Below are positions 24,420-36,587 of a stretch of 64,000 bases of DNA, in pieces. Source of the DNA: Phallus indusiatus (lineage: Eukaryota > Basidiomycota > Agaricomycetes > Phallales > Phallaceae); NCBI GenBank assembly GCA_027605045.1, contig JAQFWX010000001.1, positions 186,001 through 250,000 on the forward strand. The letters run 5' to 3'. Within the stretch, counting starts at the first letter, position 1. Every line of letters begins with the position of its first letter. A model generated the notes under the pieces. It was not told where the DNA came from. It did not search any database and saw only the letters and a program-made list of their open reading frames with translations. The position numbers were made by a program, and so were the translations under genes.

Positions 24420-25065
24420 ACCTGTCCTGCAGAGTATCCGAAGTTTTTGGTCTCCACATTGACGTCCTTGAGGTGGGTGTAGATAAGGTTTCTACCGATC
24501 CTATTGCACAGTGGGGGTGTGTTCAAAGAGATCTACATATCTCGCCTGTTTAACAATCTAGTCCAGGTGGCTGGCTATTGACCGCAAGAGATCCCAAATA
24601 CCATTGGAGCCGATTCAAACAAAAAACCTCCTCGATCCGGTGACTGGCTCGTCCGAAAGTGTTATACATCCCAAGGTGACTAGTGACTGCCGTGCCGCTG
24701 CTGATCTGAAGCACTAAATGACCCTTTATAGGGGCAAAATACTCGCTGGAGGTAGCGGTGTCAACGCTATGGTTTGGGTGGTAATTACCCTCGAGCTACT
24801 CCGATAAGCTCACTAGTAATTTGGCAAATCACAGAGAGCCAGTAAAGCTGAATATGACGCTTTGAAATCCGTCTTCGGTAATAAAGGCTGGAACTTTGAT
24901 AATCTGCTGCATTACTTCTGCAAAACACAAACGCACAATGCTCAACCTTCCGATATCTTTCCCGATTCGAAGGTCATTCGTGGCGTTCATGGCACCGACG
25001 GTCCCGTGAATGTACGTCTGTTTTGTCGCTCAGCTAGTCATCTCCTGTCATCTCTTGAAGAATGA
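24420..25065 (+). pseudogene. GMC oxidoreductase relic (truncated)
   Basis: Fragments of a glucose-methanol-choline oxidoreductase (FAD flavoenzyme: aryl-alcohol, glucose or related oxidases) are spread over several frames. Around 24736-24780 the plus strand reads GKILAGGSGVNAMVW, the GMC signature usually written GGSSAINGM. At 24850-25010 it reads EYDALKSV, then GWNFDNLLHYF and HGTDGPV, all typical of the segment that follows. The FAD-binding N-terminus, the substrate domain and the C-terminal catalytic histidine region are missing. Stops and gaps separate the pieces. I call it a dead, partial gene. Confidence 0.75.
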
Positions 25066-25975
25066 TTAATGATTGGACAGTGTTCGCAAAATTGGTGGCA
25101 CTCTTCTCTTATCCTCCCATTCTTCAAGGCTTTGACGTCTCATTCATTTGAAATTAACCGAAATACAGATGGTGGCAATCCATCCATTAGTAGGTGTAAT
25201 TAACGTTGGATGGCGATCTGCGGAATTTCGGCGAGTGGCTTTCAAGGAATGATTCGATTATGTAGGTAGTAAAGTGATAATTGGATAATGGAAATTGCGG
25301 GAGAATGTCGTGCTGCGTTGTATGGTCTGTTTAAGTAGTTCGACATCAAGCTTATAACACAACTGACGGACACGGACTTGCCCGCAAGCGATACAACGGG
25401 ACGCGTCGCAGTGGTTGCTAGAAGACACACCGCTAACGGCATCAGCCTTGATCATCGACCTCTAGAGGAAGGACGCTTCCTACGTATCGACTTGATAGCT
25501 TTGTTTTCCGCGATAGATTCGACTTCGGAAGAGGTTGCTGTAGCCTGTCGGTGGCGTATTTACTATTGCTAGTCACACGATATGTCACATGATACAGAGA
25601 AACCAAATATATACAAACAAGTGCTACATGGAAGCAAATTCTGCGGGCATCCAGAGCCCTTGCTACACGCAAGGGAATTCGCTTGTTGTCTTCCCTTGCG
25701 GCGGTTGCCTTGAGTTGTTTTAGAGTCAAATGGAACCTTCAGGAGGTTTGCGCGTAAAAGTCGAAACATTTTAGGTCAACTCTGCTTTTCGGACATTTAA
25801 AAGATAATTAGTATTGCTATTAGCCTCTGGGCGTCAACTCAAAGAACAGGACGCACTGTTACCTTTGTAAATACTAGTATTTATGTAGAAGTTATTATTT
25901 TACAAGAACATTCAGACTTCAGCATAATACGTAATCAGCTACATTCTCGAGTCCGATTGACACAATCACTATTGA
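25066..25975. other. Unassigned region between the GMC relic and the 7TM array
   Basis: Short frames on the minus strand (25442-25729, 25569-25769) have no recognisable domain or splice partners. No RNA gene or repeat structure is evident by eye. Confidence 0.4.
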
Positions 25976-27313
25976 TTATGATCGTTTTGAAGTCAGTGAA
26001 GCGCGGCCTTGCAAAGGATCACTGGAGAGAGTATTTGCAGCGATGGAACGAAGATTAATGATCAAGTTACAGCACTGAAATGCCATTAGAATTTTTTCTC
26101 AGATCAACAGTTAGAGACTCACGCAAGTAGATGTAGTGGTGATTAACAGCCTATTCAACAGAGTACATTGAACTTATTTCCGGACGGGAGAGAAAAATTC
26201 AAGATACATACAGAGTGGAAGAATTGCCCAAACCCTGTGCTTTAAAGACAATAATGACGCAAAAGATTAAATTCACTGGGGACAAATTATATTACAATGA
26301 ATGAAAGTGTACACACCCACATACCGACAATAAAGAAGTAGGCCCAAAGACCGTCTCTTACAAAAACCATGTATAAAGGGGAATATTGTAATCCTAGTCT
26401 TGATGATTTATATTGTTCACGAATAACTTTGGTTAACAAACATGCGAAAAGAATGCTTTGGTAGCTGAGCATGCCGATCCTTTTCAATATGAGAGAATCT
26501 GAGAATCGGCGATTAAGATAGAGTGTGAATAAATACATACCACACAACTGCTAATTTGTGAGGGTAATCCACTGGTACACAATTCTCTTCTATCAGAGTA
26601 TATAAGGTTGTTTTATAGCGTGGCAAGAAACCGATGCCGAGCGAAAAAATTGCTATTTCCCAACCAATAAAGAGAGCGATCAATAGAATGAGAATACGTT
26701 TTTCTCTCCCATAGATTGCATAAACTACAGATCCGTAATCCATTTGTGCAGATCTCAAAGAAAAACTTTAAACTTACCTCTATAAGCCAAAAAAACATCC
26801 GCGGAGGCCACCACAAGCATACCTCCCAAGGCCACGACCTATTTGCCTACTGAGCAAAGTAAATCTGACATTAGCTTGGATGCGACAACCACAAATCTAA
26901 AATTAAGCTCAGGATTGATTTTAGGTAATGCGTATCTCTAATGATTCTCACGAGTTAATTGAAATGGGTAGATAACGGACGATCAGAAACACAACTTTGA
27001 TGGGAGACCAATTGGAACTAATGAGGGAATACAATGGGTAATGTAAGATTTGATTTCAAGTCTGGACCTACCCCCAAATGTATGTCAACTGGTCAGAGTT
27101 AACCTTTCAATATTTCCTTGGATTAAAGATCCCAGCACTGACCTCGTCGCCGAATGTCAACAAGGTATCGTATACCTGTACGATGGAAGTGGCAGCTTTG
27201 ATGAAGATAAGCATCAAGGGGCAACTCATTTCGGAAAAAAACGACCAACCATAAAGATAATGAGCGATATATTGTTCCGATACGACCCTGACCAACAATG
27301 TCTGCTCCCCCAT
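25976..27313 (-). pseudogene. 7TM array copy 1 (DUF6533-type), inactivated
   Basis: First member of a six-gene array of seven-transmembrane proteins. It has the same exon order as the intact copies: start MGEQTLLV, an exon ending LLTFGDE, a 17-nt exon with TYIWG, then NWSPIKVVFLIVRYLP, the TM core, and the tail exon CCNLIINLRS. Two lesions are visible. First, the conserved K-W-V of the other copies reads K-stop-V here (TAG near 26847). Second, the acceptor before the DYG exon, which is CACAG in copies 2 and 3, reads CACAAATG with no usable AG in phase. The copy also lies about 5.8 kb from the next one, against about 3-3.5 kb between the others, because of extra sequence between them. Sequencing error could explain one lesion but hardly both. 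Confidence 0.78.
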
Positions 27314-29357
27314 CAAATATTCCTCCCGTATTATGCAAAAGGCGGAGAAAAGCCGGCGTAAAGTGGTATCGGGCCCAGTTGAAAAACGTGATTCTGGTCC
27401 TCCTATTTATGAAACTCTTGCAAATATCGTTACGAGTCCTTCACTCGAGTGAATCGCATCGGTGGATCAAACCATCTGGATTTTTCAAAATCGTGATGGT
27501 GGCCACGTGCAACTTAATAACCTGCAACCAAGTCAGCAAGAAAACACCTGTAGAGTTCACTTCTTACATCTCCCGTACCTAGGGATACCTTGAAAATATA
27601 CCATTTATATTTCCACGTACATACTTTTTTTGACCGTTTTCATATGTAGCCATTGGGACCCTGCGATCACCACGCAGGCACGACCTGGTTTAACTCAAGG
27701 CGCCCTACATAATGTAACGAGATTAAGCAGCCGTAGTCATTTGAACGTGTTGTGCAAAGGAATTGAGATCCATGTCCGTCGCTGATGTGGATTCCAAAGA
27801 CCTTCGTGTAAGCGCCCTGCGACTTCAGTGTTCACATCCTGATACGCGCGCGTGATGCATGTGATGCTTTTTCTGTTGGACGACGGACAATATCATTAGA
27901 GAAAGCGTTGGTTTTTCTGGAAGTCCAACCTTACTTTACTTCACAACGACGGAACAGTTAGTACGTCGAGAAGGTAGATTTGAAAGATAATTAAAGAGCA
28001 GGTCCCATCATCTGGTATCGTTCACTACGCACGCTCCATCTGCATCGGGCTTCAAATTTACCGTGATTTATGTTCTTCCGCAGCACGCACCGTCGCTCTT
28101 TAAATCTATTCTTGCACGATCATTGTTATTGATGAAAAATGAATTCGAGGGTGCAAAGCCGTAGAGTTACATCCCCGTCGAATTCAAACATCCGCCGGAA
28201 GTATTTTTTTGCTCTGTAGCATAACTAATTTTGAACAAACTCTGCCCTACTCTGCCGCTCAAAATGCCGGAAGAAGCGTACCATGAGTCTGGAACGTTGA
28301 GTCGGAGCCGTAGGTACTTGGTGTAGCTTCCGTATCTGCTTCGTTTGATGTTGAATTAATAATGCTAGGCTGTTATCCGGAGTCTATGCTGTCATTTGTT
28401 GGGGACAAGGCTCGTTATGAGTCAACTGGGGACATGCTGTCCGATCTCCCATCATCTAGATCGTGCATTCCCACTTTGTCCCATATTCCACACACCCGCG
28501 TGTTACAATGAATACACGTGGGGTTTGTATTCAAAAGAGAGGACCCTGAATATCATCATACAGGAACTGGAGGCTACGTTGGTGCAACAACTCATACGGA
28601 AAGAGCTACCCGGGCTCCACTGTTGAGTCCCACGCATCTGCAGCCGCAATTTGACCAGTGGTAGGTCTAGCTCTATGTGCCTTTATTCGTGTACTCTAGC
28701 TAAGAATCGAATAAAGAGGTGAGTGAATTTAGTTTCATTTCAAAATAAATGGACTGAAAGAAAACCAGCCGCCTGAACCGTCAACGCGTGAACGAGTATA
28801 AACCCTGATAAACCGTGTCTGTGTGACGTGCTATCACTCTCAATATTTGGGAAATCGGCCATGATTTCACCAAAGCGTACTATTGTCCCTCAATTATAGA
28901 GAAATTGATTGCGACATCCAGTTGAGCAAATCACACTCGGTGTGGAGGGAAGGCAAAGGTAAGCGCCGGTCAGACTCTGCCTAACGACAGCGGCATCGGC
29001 CGGGGACCGGCGGCCGTTGTCTCCTTTTTCTAATGGCGCTGGAACAAGACTAATCACCATTCTGATCTCGTGAGTATTTCCCACTTAACCCAATCTATGA
29101 CATGAAAAAAAAACCTGATATCAAGCGTCATTCATTGCCAGTTCACCGCCGCTGATATGAGTTGGCTATTGAAATGAATCAGACGATCAAGTTGTGTGTA
29201 GAACTTTCCAACGTGTTTCCTTTATTTGACCTCTACTTGGATAAGACTTGGCAGTAATAGCGTAAGCAAATTGGACATACTTAACCACAAGATGATTTCG
29301 TTTATAATTTCATACTCTGCGGCACAATCTTCAGCTCTTCCCTGCATCAGATAATAG
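27314..29357. other. Insertion-like region within the 7TM array
   Basis: About 2 kb that has no counterpart between the other array members as far as I can see by eye. Short frames (for example 28396-28626 +) have no recognisable domain. It is a candidate for inserted transposon-derived DNA. Confidence 0.35.
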
Positions 29358-29465
29358 CATCAATGATCTGGGTCTCGGCTCCGAAGCACATACCCCCATC
29401 TTGAAACGGCGCTTTTCAAGATGGGGGTATGTGCTTCAGAGCAGAAACTCAGATCATTGATGGCT
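29358..29465. repeat. Long imperfect inverted repeat (foldback, about 50-bp arms)
   Basis: Two arms of about 50 nt, 29358-29406 and 29414-29465, are reverse complements except for a short mismatched patch. The perfect inner part pairs CATACCCCCATCTTGAAA with its complement around a loop of roughly 8 nt. The outer part pairs ATCAATGATCTG with CAGATCATTGAT, apart from one mismatch. It could be a MITE-like element, a hairpin RNA source or an inverted duplication. No protein is encoded here. Confidence 0.85.
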
Positions 29466-31045
29466 ATCGCGTTTGATTGACATCTCTTTAAATAATTTGA
29501 CGCTGATAACCAGACAACATGACATGATGATCTCTATCTGGAGATATTTAAGGACTCCATGTCAGGAGACAGGAGAGTCTTCGCGGCTGCCAGGTTCTAT
29601 AAGATGGACAGCACAAATTTCAATGCGGCTGAAGTCATGCATGCCAACGTCCAGGAAGCTGTTTACAAGTACGTATCTCTTATTTTCATTCTTAGTAAAG
29701 ATACGCATTCACCTCGAAACGAAGTCAGATTTATGGATTTTCAGTGATTAGTTCTATAAGTAAGCCATTTAAATTTGGCATGAAAGAGCACTCACTTTAT
29801 GAGAAAACATAAACGCCAGCAATACTTTGCTACAGCACGCTGCTGAGTTTCTCGCGAGAAGTAGAAATTATATGGCTAAACTGGAAAACATTTAGTTTGC
29901 CCTCTGTGCTTTATATTTTTACAAGATATCCCACCTTCATTTGGCAAGTACTTCTTTTCTCAATGATTGACGACCCCGGGTCACTCACGGTGAGTCATAC
30001 TTTACTTGAGAAGATCAATGTGGTCATATTTTTTCAAGTCCAAGAGGTAAGATCATGTGACACTATGAAGCGTTTAGAGACGATCAGACGACTGCAATGC
30101 AAGGATCTGTAATAGGCTCGCGGCTGCAGCCAATTCTACAACCATTTTCTGGTACATCGGAGTTCAAGGTCTTTCTATTCGTCAATATCCACGGCACTGA
30201 ATGACGATTGGTTTAGGCTTATTGGTCGCTCGAGCGTACTGCTTGTGTCGAGGCCGTCCAATTTTAACCAAGCTTTTGATTTTTGGTTACTTTTCGGTGC
30301 TGATTTTGACCGTGCTCTGTATGACATATGCATATTGAATTTGCCATATCGACATCTCACCTCTGATCACAGCGGTAATAGCACTCCGCGGATGTCTAAT
30401 AAGGTCAGAGGCTTACTTACCTTGTTACTATAATCGGCGCGACGATAAATGATTTTCAGATTTGACAGTATGTATATGTTCGTCTTTCAATTCTGAGCTC
30501 ATTGTTCAAAATCCTGTAATTTAAACTCTAGGCGAGATCTTCGTCCTGAACCTCCTGATATATATCATCACTCGTTTTACAGATATTTTTATATTCTTCA
30601 TTTGTATAAGGGAAGTGCGATATATGTGGAAGATGAGACATGGAAGTGAATTTCGAGACCGTAGCAGTCTTGTTGTGATATTTCTCGCACAAAGTAAGCT
30701 TCGATTATTTTGTGGTGATCACCGCTCAGCAGCACCTTAGCTATATGCTCGTAGGCATTTGTTTCTTGTGTTGAGATGAATTCATTATAATTTGCCTAAG
30801 CTGTATCGCTGTATTTTCTGCCACAGTCCTAATGCAAGTAAGTGATGAAGTGAAGACATTAGACGTGTATTCATTTGCTATTTTCATTCAGGTGGCTTTA
30901 GATGTAGATACTTTCCCCCCCTTAGTATATCCGCGCGTCACACAAGACGAACTAACCGATTCAGTTTAATCACGCATTGTTAATTGCGGCTGTCTTTCAA
31001 AACACGTGAGATTATCTTTGTCCAAATTCGACTCTTATATTAATT
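29466..31045. other. Unassigned region within the 7TM array
   Basis: Contains short plus-strand frames (29559-29747, 30245-30433) with no recognised domain. The peptide fragment RRVFAAARFYKMDS near 29571 could be coding debris, but I cannot name a family. No clear repeat relation to the other inter-array spacers was seen until 31046. Confidence 0.35.
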
Positions 31046-31340
31046 TTGGTCGACCCGAGCCTGCAAGCCATTGTAGTGGCTGATTTCACGTTACACCTTC
31101 GTCACCGTAATCTGGCTCGAGTTGAAGCTAGTGGCATATCTTTATCAACGATTCGTTTTGGAAGTATACTTCAACACACGCACCAATCATTCTGTCTGGA
31201 GCTTGCTACGCCAGAGGAGATTGATATTGATGCTGACGAAGGAAATAGGTTTTTGTTATGAGATCAGTTCAACAGCCATTGAGGATGATGGTCAAGCTGG
31301 ATCTCGAAAAGGGGAGCTTGAAGCTTTTGCTTGATACTAT
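31046..31340 (+). repeat. Leucine-rich coding fragment, duplicated copy A
   Basis: The plus strand here reads a leucine-rich stretch (GISLSTIRFGSILQH, then LELATPEEIDIDA). It is closely matched by the segment at 34570-34760 (GVSLSILRFGSILQH, LELTTLEEIDIGA). Both lie upstream, on the plus strand, of a 7TM gene copy in the same relative place. This shows that the duplicated unit included this fragment. No start, stop or full gene can be assembled. Function unknown. Confidence 0.6.
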
Positions 31341-31760
31341 GCATAGGTTCCGCATTTCGCTGTTGTAAACAGATCAATATGGAGAATAAGTCCATCAAAA
31401 ACGTATGTTTAATTATGATCGCATCTGTAATATCCATTGCGTATTGCATGGTGGCCTGGATCACTGAATCAAAACTTCTATACCAATGCTCACTCTCACC
31501 GTTGCGACAGAATATATCTGTCCTTTGACGGTCCACACATAGACAGACAAGGATGAGATGACCCTATACTGCGCTTGTCAATGGACAATCAAAATTCATA
31601 TTGAAATAGTTGGGTTTGTGGCCATTCAGTCGGTGAGATGTTACATACTACAGTATTGGCTTCAAGTGTCAAGATCGTGGCGGCATCAGTTTTAAATTTT
31701 ATAAAATTCGTGCCATTATTGTACATACTGTACATCAACAGTCGAAAAATTTAGATGAGG

Positions 31761-33169
31761 CTAGCTGAATTGGCGAACTTGATTGACGGAAACATTGATG
31801 GAAATCTTCGGTCGTCTTTCTACCGATGAAGCGTGGGTTTGCAACGAATGTTCGGTAATTAATACAGAGGGACCAGAGCCAGTGGAACGAAGATTAAGGA
31901 TCAAGCGACAGCACTGGGACGTCATTAGGGGATTTAATCGAATAAGAAGGAGAAGCATTACGCACGCAGATACTTGTGGTGGTGATCAACAGCCTATATG
32001 AAAAAAAAAACGTGAAATTAATAAACGAGATTGATACAGATACCTACATAACGGACGAATCTAACAAACTCTGGGCTTTAATGGAGGAAATGACAGAAAG
32101 AACTAAAGCCACTGAAAAAAAATGCATTCTCATATATGATATATGATATATGTTACTTTCACGTACCGACTATAAGGAAGTAGGCCCAAAGGCCGTCTCT
32201 AACGCACACCATATATAAATCGGAGGATCGCAATCCAAGCCTCCATAATTCATATTGACTGTGAATAACTTTGACAAAAACCCATGTAAAGAGAATACTT
32301 TGGTAGGTGAGCATGCCGACCCTAAGGGTAAGTGAAATTAGGGGTTGAAAGGCAGCACGCGAAGAAACATACCATATAGCTGCTAATTTGTGAGGGTAAT
32401 CCGTTGAGACACAGTTCTTTCCCAGAATACTATTCAACTGTGGTACGGGATCTAGGGTGGTTCTATAAAGTGGCAAGAAAGCGATGCCGAGCGAAAGAAT
32501 TGCTATCTCCCAGCCAACAAAGAGAACGATCAGAACAATGAGGATATATTTGTTTTTTCCATGAAATGCGTAAGCTAAAGAGATACCATAATCTGTGCGG
32601 CAGCGTAATAAAAGTCTCAAGTTACCTCTATAAGCTAAGAAGACATCAGCGGCCGCCCCCACGAACATACCCCCCAACGCTACAACCCACTTAGCCACCG
32701 GACATATTGGATCTGACAAGAGTTTGGATGTGATTATCTCGAATCTAAAATTATAATGGATATTTTTAAGAGTAAACTCATTTAAAATTATTATATTACT
32801 GATCTTACAGGTAAATCGAAATGGATAGATAACGGACAATAAGGTATACACCTTTGATGGGTGACCATTTCGAACTATTGCAGGAACATGGTGAGTAATT
32901 TGAAAATCACGGCCGAGATTTGACCCACCCCCAGATGTACAACAGCTAGTCAAAATTGGCATTTCAATATTCACTTGGTACATAAACAGCTCCACAAACC
33001 TCTTCGTCTAACGTTAGCAGGGTATCATAGAACTGCACAGTCGAAGTAACAGCTTTAAAAGAATTATGAGAGGGGTAGCTCCCATTTCTAAAAAAAACTG
33101 ACCATAGAGAAATAGAACAACATACTGCTCGGACACAGGCTTCGCAAGTAACAGCGTCCGTTCTACCAT
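31761..33169 (-). CDS. 7TM array copy 2: seven-transmembrane protein, DUF6533-type, intact
   Basis: Membrane protein of a family I associate with DUF6533 in Agaricomycetes; its biochemical role is not known. Ten exons keep phase and give 313 aa: 33169-33103, 33052-33000, 32945-32929, 32874-32809, 32744-32626, 32592-32373, 32321-32167, 32111-32048, 31993-31966, 31913-31761. Conserved points: start MVERTLL, QFYDTLLTLDEE in TM1, YIW in the 17-nt exon, KWSPIKGVYLIVRYL, AADVFLAYR, VGMLTYQSILF, VRDGLWAYFLI, and the C-terminal CCRLILNLRS followed by a polar tail. About seven hydrophobic segments are visible. The fold and tail suggest a receptor-like or sensor-like protein, but that is inference. I chose the ATG at 33169 because it matches the start of copies 1 and 3; an earlier ATG at 33187 is in frame. 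Confidence 0.85.
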
Positions 33170-34569
33170 CAGATTTTGGTCAAGCATGGAATGAAAGAAA
33201 CTCGGGGGATTCACTATTCAGGTCAGCTTCGTCTGTGAATTAGATGAACGAACGCGATTTTTGAAGCCCTCTTTCCTCTTATTTATGTACTTCATGATTT
33301 TAATTAGAGTTCTCATCATTAAAGTGAATTAAGGTGCGGTCGGTCAAACGTGATGAACTCTCCTTATTATGATGATATCGATGACCGTGTCAATATGGGG
33401 TTCTTATTGTCAATCAGTGATCGGGTAACATTACATGCAAACCGGTGGTGAGTGCGCTACCATCTTGCCAAAGAGTTATGTCTGTTGTACGATAATTTTC
33501 GGGTTTGTGTCATAATTGATTTCACATTCAGCAATCCAAGACATTTTTTGATTGCTCCTCATTCAACAGCGCAACTGATACAACCAACTTGAAGGTGTTC
33601 AGAGTACGGTAAAAGTTCCCCGCAGGAGTGTGGGATCATGATATTAATGCACGGTCTGAATCATGTGAGATTGATCAGTGTTTTCCAATCGGCTCGTGCA
33701 TCAGAGGAACCTCAGAAAGTTATATCATAATCTTCAGCTTATGATACTAGACGACAGCCCAGCATTTAAGTTTCATTATGTGTCCACGGCCTAGGCTCAA
33801 CATTGGTTGGAGTTGATGCTCTGTCTTATTCTTTCTGACATCATCAGCATCAGTTAAAGAAAATTGGTCTGGAGATACATACCTTAATCTGATCTTTGAT
33901 CCGGATTGTCAGGAGACACCGGGAACACCGAGATGGAGAACTCGACGTCCTCGACCCATGTCGCAAAAATCGGGAGTACCGTATCAGGCCTGATAAGGCC
34001 TGTCAGTGCTGTCAGATGGGTGGTTGCCTGACCGGGCCTGGCGAGATCTGATACGTTTCAAAGACATGATCAGGCAGTGGCATCACTGACAAATTATGAA
34101 TCATGAAGAAGCGAAAGTTGGTCAGAACAGAGAAACCAATATCAGTAATGTATCAGCAAGAGTCACTCAAATTAGACTTCAGTACATCACATATTGGATT
34201 ATTGAAGAGCCCGAGATTTATAGAAGTTAAAAAGATATTTTATTTAATATTACGTAATGCTAATAAACAGACAAAAAATTGATGTGATCCGGGACGGGCT
34301 ATCCATGGAAAGTCCCGAAACGCGCGATATTACCGAGTCACGTTACACAACGCGTGGCTTCACTGTTTCAGAAAAATGTATATATACAAACCCTACTATC
34401 TACAATAAATAACTAATTTTCCCCCATATTTCCAAAACACACGAGCACTGACTCCCGTATCTTACCTGCCACACGCCTGAGGCGCTCTCGTCACATGACA
34501 GGCCTTTCGTTCTTCAAGAAAATCGTTCATTGAATGTCCGGACAACAAAATGCTTTAAAAGACGCTATT
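33170..34569. other. Array spacer between copies 2 and 3
   Basis: No gene supported. The stretches at 33330-33400 and 33790-33930 have matching counterparts at about 36750-36810 and 37236-37370, which places this spacer inside the duplicated unit. Examples of shared words are TATTATGATGAT, GGCTCAACATT and GGATTGTCAGGAGAC versus GGGTTGTCAGGAGAC. Confidence 0.55.
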
Positions 34570-34760
34570 AACCCTCAGACCTTCGCCAGCTTGACCTGAC
34601 TAGAATTGAAACTAGTGGCGTATCTTTATCAATACTTCGCTTTGGAAGCATACTTCAACATGCACAGCAGTCGTTTTCTCTGGAGCTTACCACGCTAGAG
34701 GAGATTGATATTGGTGCTGGGGAAGAAAGCAGCAGTGCTATGACATTATGTACTTTGATA
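34570..34760 (+). repeat. Leucine-rich coding fragment, duplicated copy B
   Basis: Counterpart of the fragment at 31046-31340, at the same position relative to 7TM copy 3. It reads GVSLSILRFGSILQH and LELTTLEEIDIGA. Differences from copy A are mostly substitutions, so the duplication is not recent. It has no complete open frame. Confidence 0.6.
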
Positions 34761-35176
34761 GCCATTGAAGACGATGTCCAAACAGACCTACTTGATATAC
34801 TATGCAGGGGTTGTACATTTCACTGTTGTGGATCGAGAATTCATTCAAACGCGAATACTTTTTATCATAATTGTCTATTGCATGACCCGAATCTGTATCT
34901 GTGATTGTGGTATTGATGCTCGCTCTCATCAGTGCCATTGAACAATATCTGCCCTTTGACTGTCCACACACGGATTGGACACTGGACATCAAGGATGATG
35001 GCTGGCTGTCAATGGACAATCGTAAAATTTATATTGAATTAGTAGCATCTGTGGCTACTCAATCGGTGAGATGTAGGTTGGCTATAAGTGTCAAGATCGT
35101 GAATCAGACCCAGCGGTATCAATTTAAATGGATCCGTGCTATTATTGTACATCAACAGTCGAAATTTTAGACGAGT

Positions 35177-36587
35177 CTAACTGCATTGGCAAATCTGATC
35201 GACGGAGACGCTGATAGAAATTGCTGGTCGTCCTTTTACCAATGACGCACGGGTTGGCAACATATGTTCAGAAACTAATTCGGAGTGACCGGTGCCAGTG
35301 GAACGAAGATTAAGGATCAAGCGACAGCACTGCGATGTTATCAGAGGATTCAATCGAATGAAAGTGGAATGAAATACGTACGCAGATACTTATAGTGGTG
35401 ATCAACAGCCTATAAAAAAATTCTTAAACGAGTAAAAATGAAAAAGTACGGATACCCACATAATGGACGAATCACCCAAACCCTGCGCTTTGATGGAGGC
35501 AATTACACAAAAGACTAAAACCACTGGAAAAAAATTTATCCTCACAAATGAAACCATAGTACATTCACATACCGACAATGAGGAAGTAGGCCCAAAGACC
35601 GTCTCTAATACACACCATATATATATCGGATTGCAATCCTAACCTCCATGACTCGTATTGATCGTGAATAACCTTGACAAAAACCCATATAAAGAGAATG
35701 CTTTGGTAGCTTAGCATGCCGACCCTGAGAGAAAGAAAACTTGAAGATCAAGAGCTGGAACGTAGTATACGTAGACACCCACCATATGAATGCTATTTTG
35801 TGAGGATAATTTGTCGAGATACAGTCGTTTCCAAGAACACTGGTCAGCTGTGGTATTGGATCTAGGATAGTTTTATAAAATGGCAAAAAGATGATGCCGA
35901 GCGAAAAGATCGCTATCTCCCAGGTGATAAAGAGAATGACCAGTAAGGTGGTAATAGATTTGTTTTTTCCATAGAATGCGTAGACTAGGGAGATACCATA
36001 ATCTGTCTATGGAAAAATAATTTAAGGCTTGATAGATTACCTCTGTAGGCCAAAAAGACATCCGCTGCGGCTGTAACACCCATACCTCCCAACGCAACAA
36101 CCCATTTCGTCACCGAGCAAATCGAATCTGATAAGAGTTTGGATATGACCATTTCGTATCTGGAATTGAAATTAAGAGCCAAGAGCCGTAAACTTTCGCT
36201 CCAATGATTCTCACAAGTAAATTGAGATCGGTAAATAGCGAACAATTAGAAAAACACATTTAATGGGTGTCCATTTAGAACTGTTGACGGAACATGAAGA
36301 TTCATGCGAACAGAACCATTGTAGTTTGGCTCACCGCCAGATGTATGACAACTAATATTCAGAATTAAGGTTTAATTTTGACTGAGTACATGTGAAATCT
36401 CATTACTAACCTCTTCGTCTAAGGTTAAGAAGGTCTCATATACCTGCACAGTGGATGTGGCAGCTTCAATGACCATATGAGATCCGAGTCCGACAGCATA
36501 TGACTTGCAAAAAAAAGACCGACCATAAATTAATAAAGCGACGTCTTGTCCAGATGCGGCCTTAATCAGTAATGTTTGTTCTGCCAT
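35177..36587 (-). CDS. 7TM array copy 3: seven-transmembrane protein, DUF6533-type, intact
   Basis: Closest paralogue of copy 2, with the same ten-exon plan. It starts MAEQTLLIKAASGQ at 36587. The second exon reads STVQVYETFLTLDEE. The short exon reads LSYIWR, followed by SKWTPIKCVFLIVRYLP. The TM core has AADVFLAYR and DYGISLVYAFYGKNK. Then come VGMLSYQSILF, CIRDGLWAYFLIV, a TM7 exon ASIKAQGLGDSSIM, LLITTISIC, and the tail CCRLILNLRS ending at the stop at 35177. All donors and acceptors I checked are GT-AG and no internal stop was met. The ligand or function cannot be read from sequence. Confidence 0.83.

Noticed and set aside
31783..32001. Plus-strand frame with two CxxC-like pairs (possible zinc finger)
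   Set aside because: It is the antisense shadow of the last exons of 7TM copy 2. The same shadow appears at every array copy.
32159..32995. Single 278-codon minus-strand frame in array copy 2
   Set aside because: It reads through introns of the 7TM gene. Splicing at GT-AG sites restores the family motifs (YIW, KWSPIKG, VGMLTYQ), which the unspliced frame loses.
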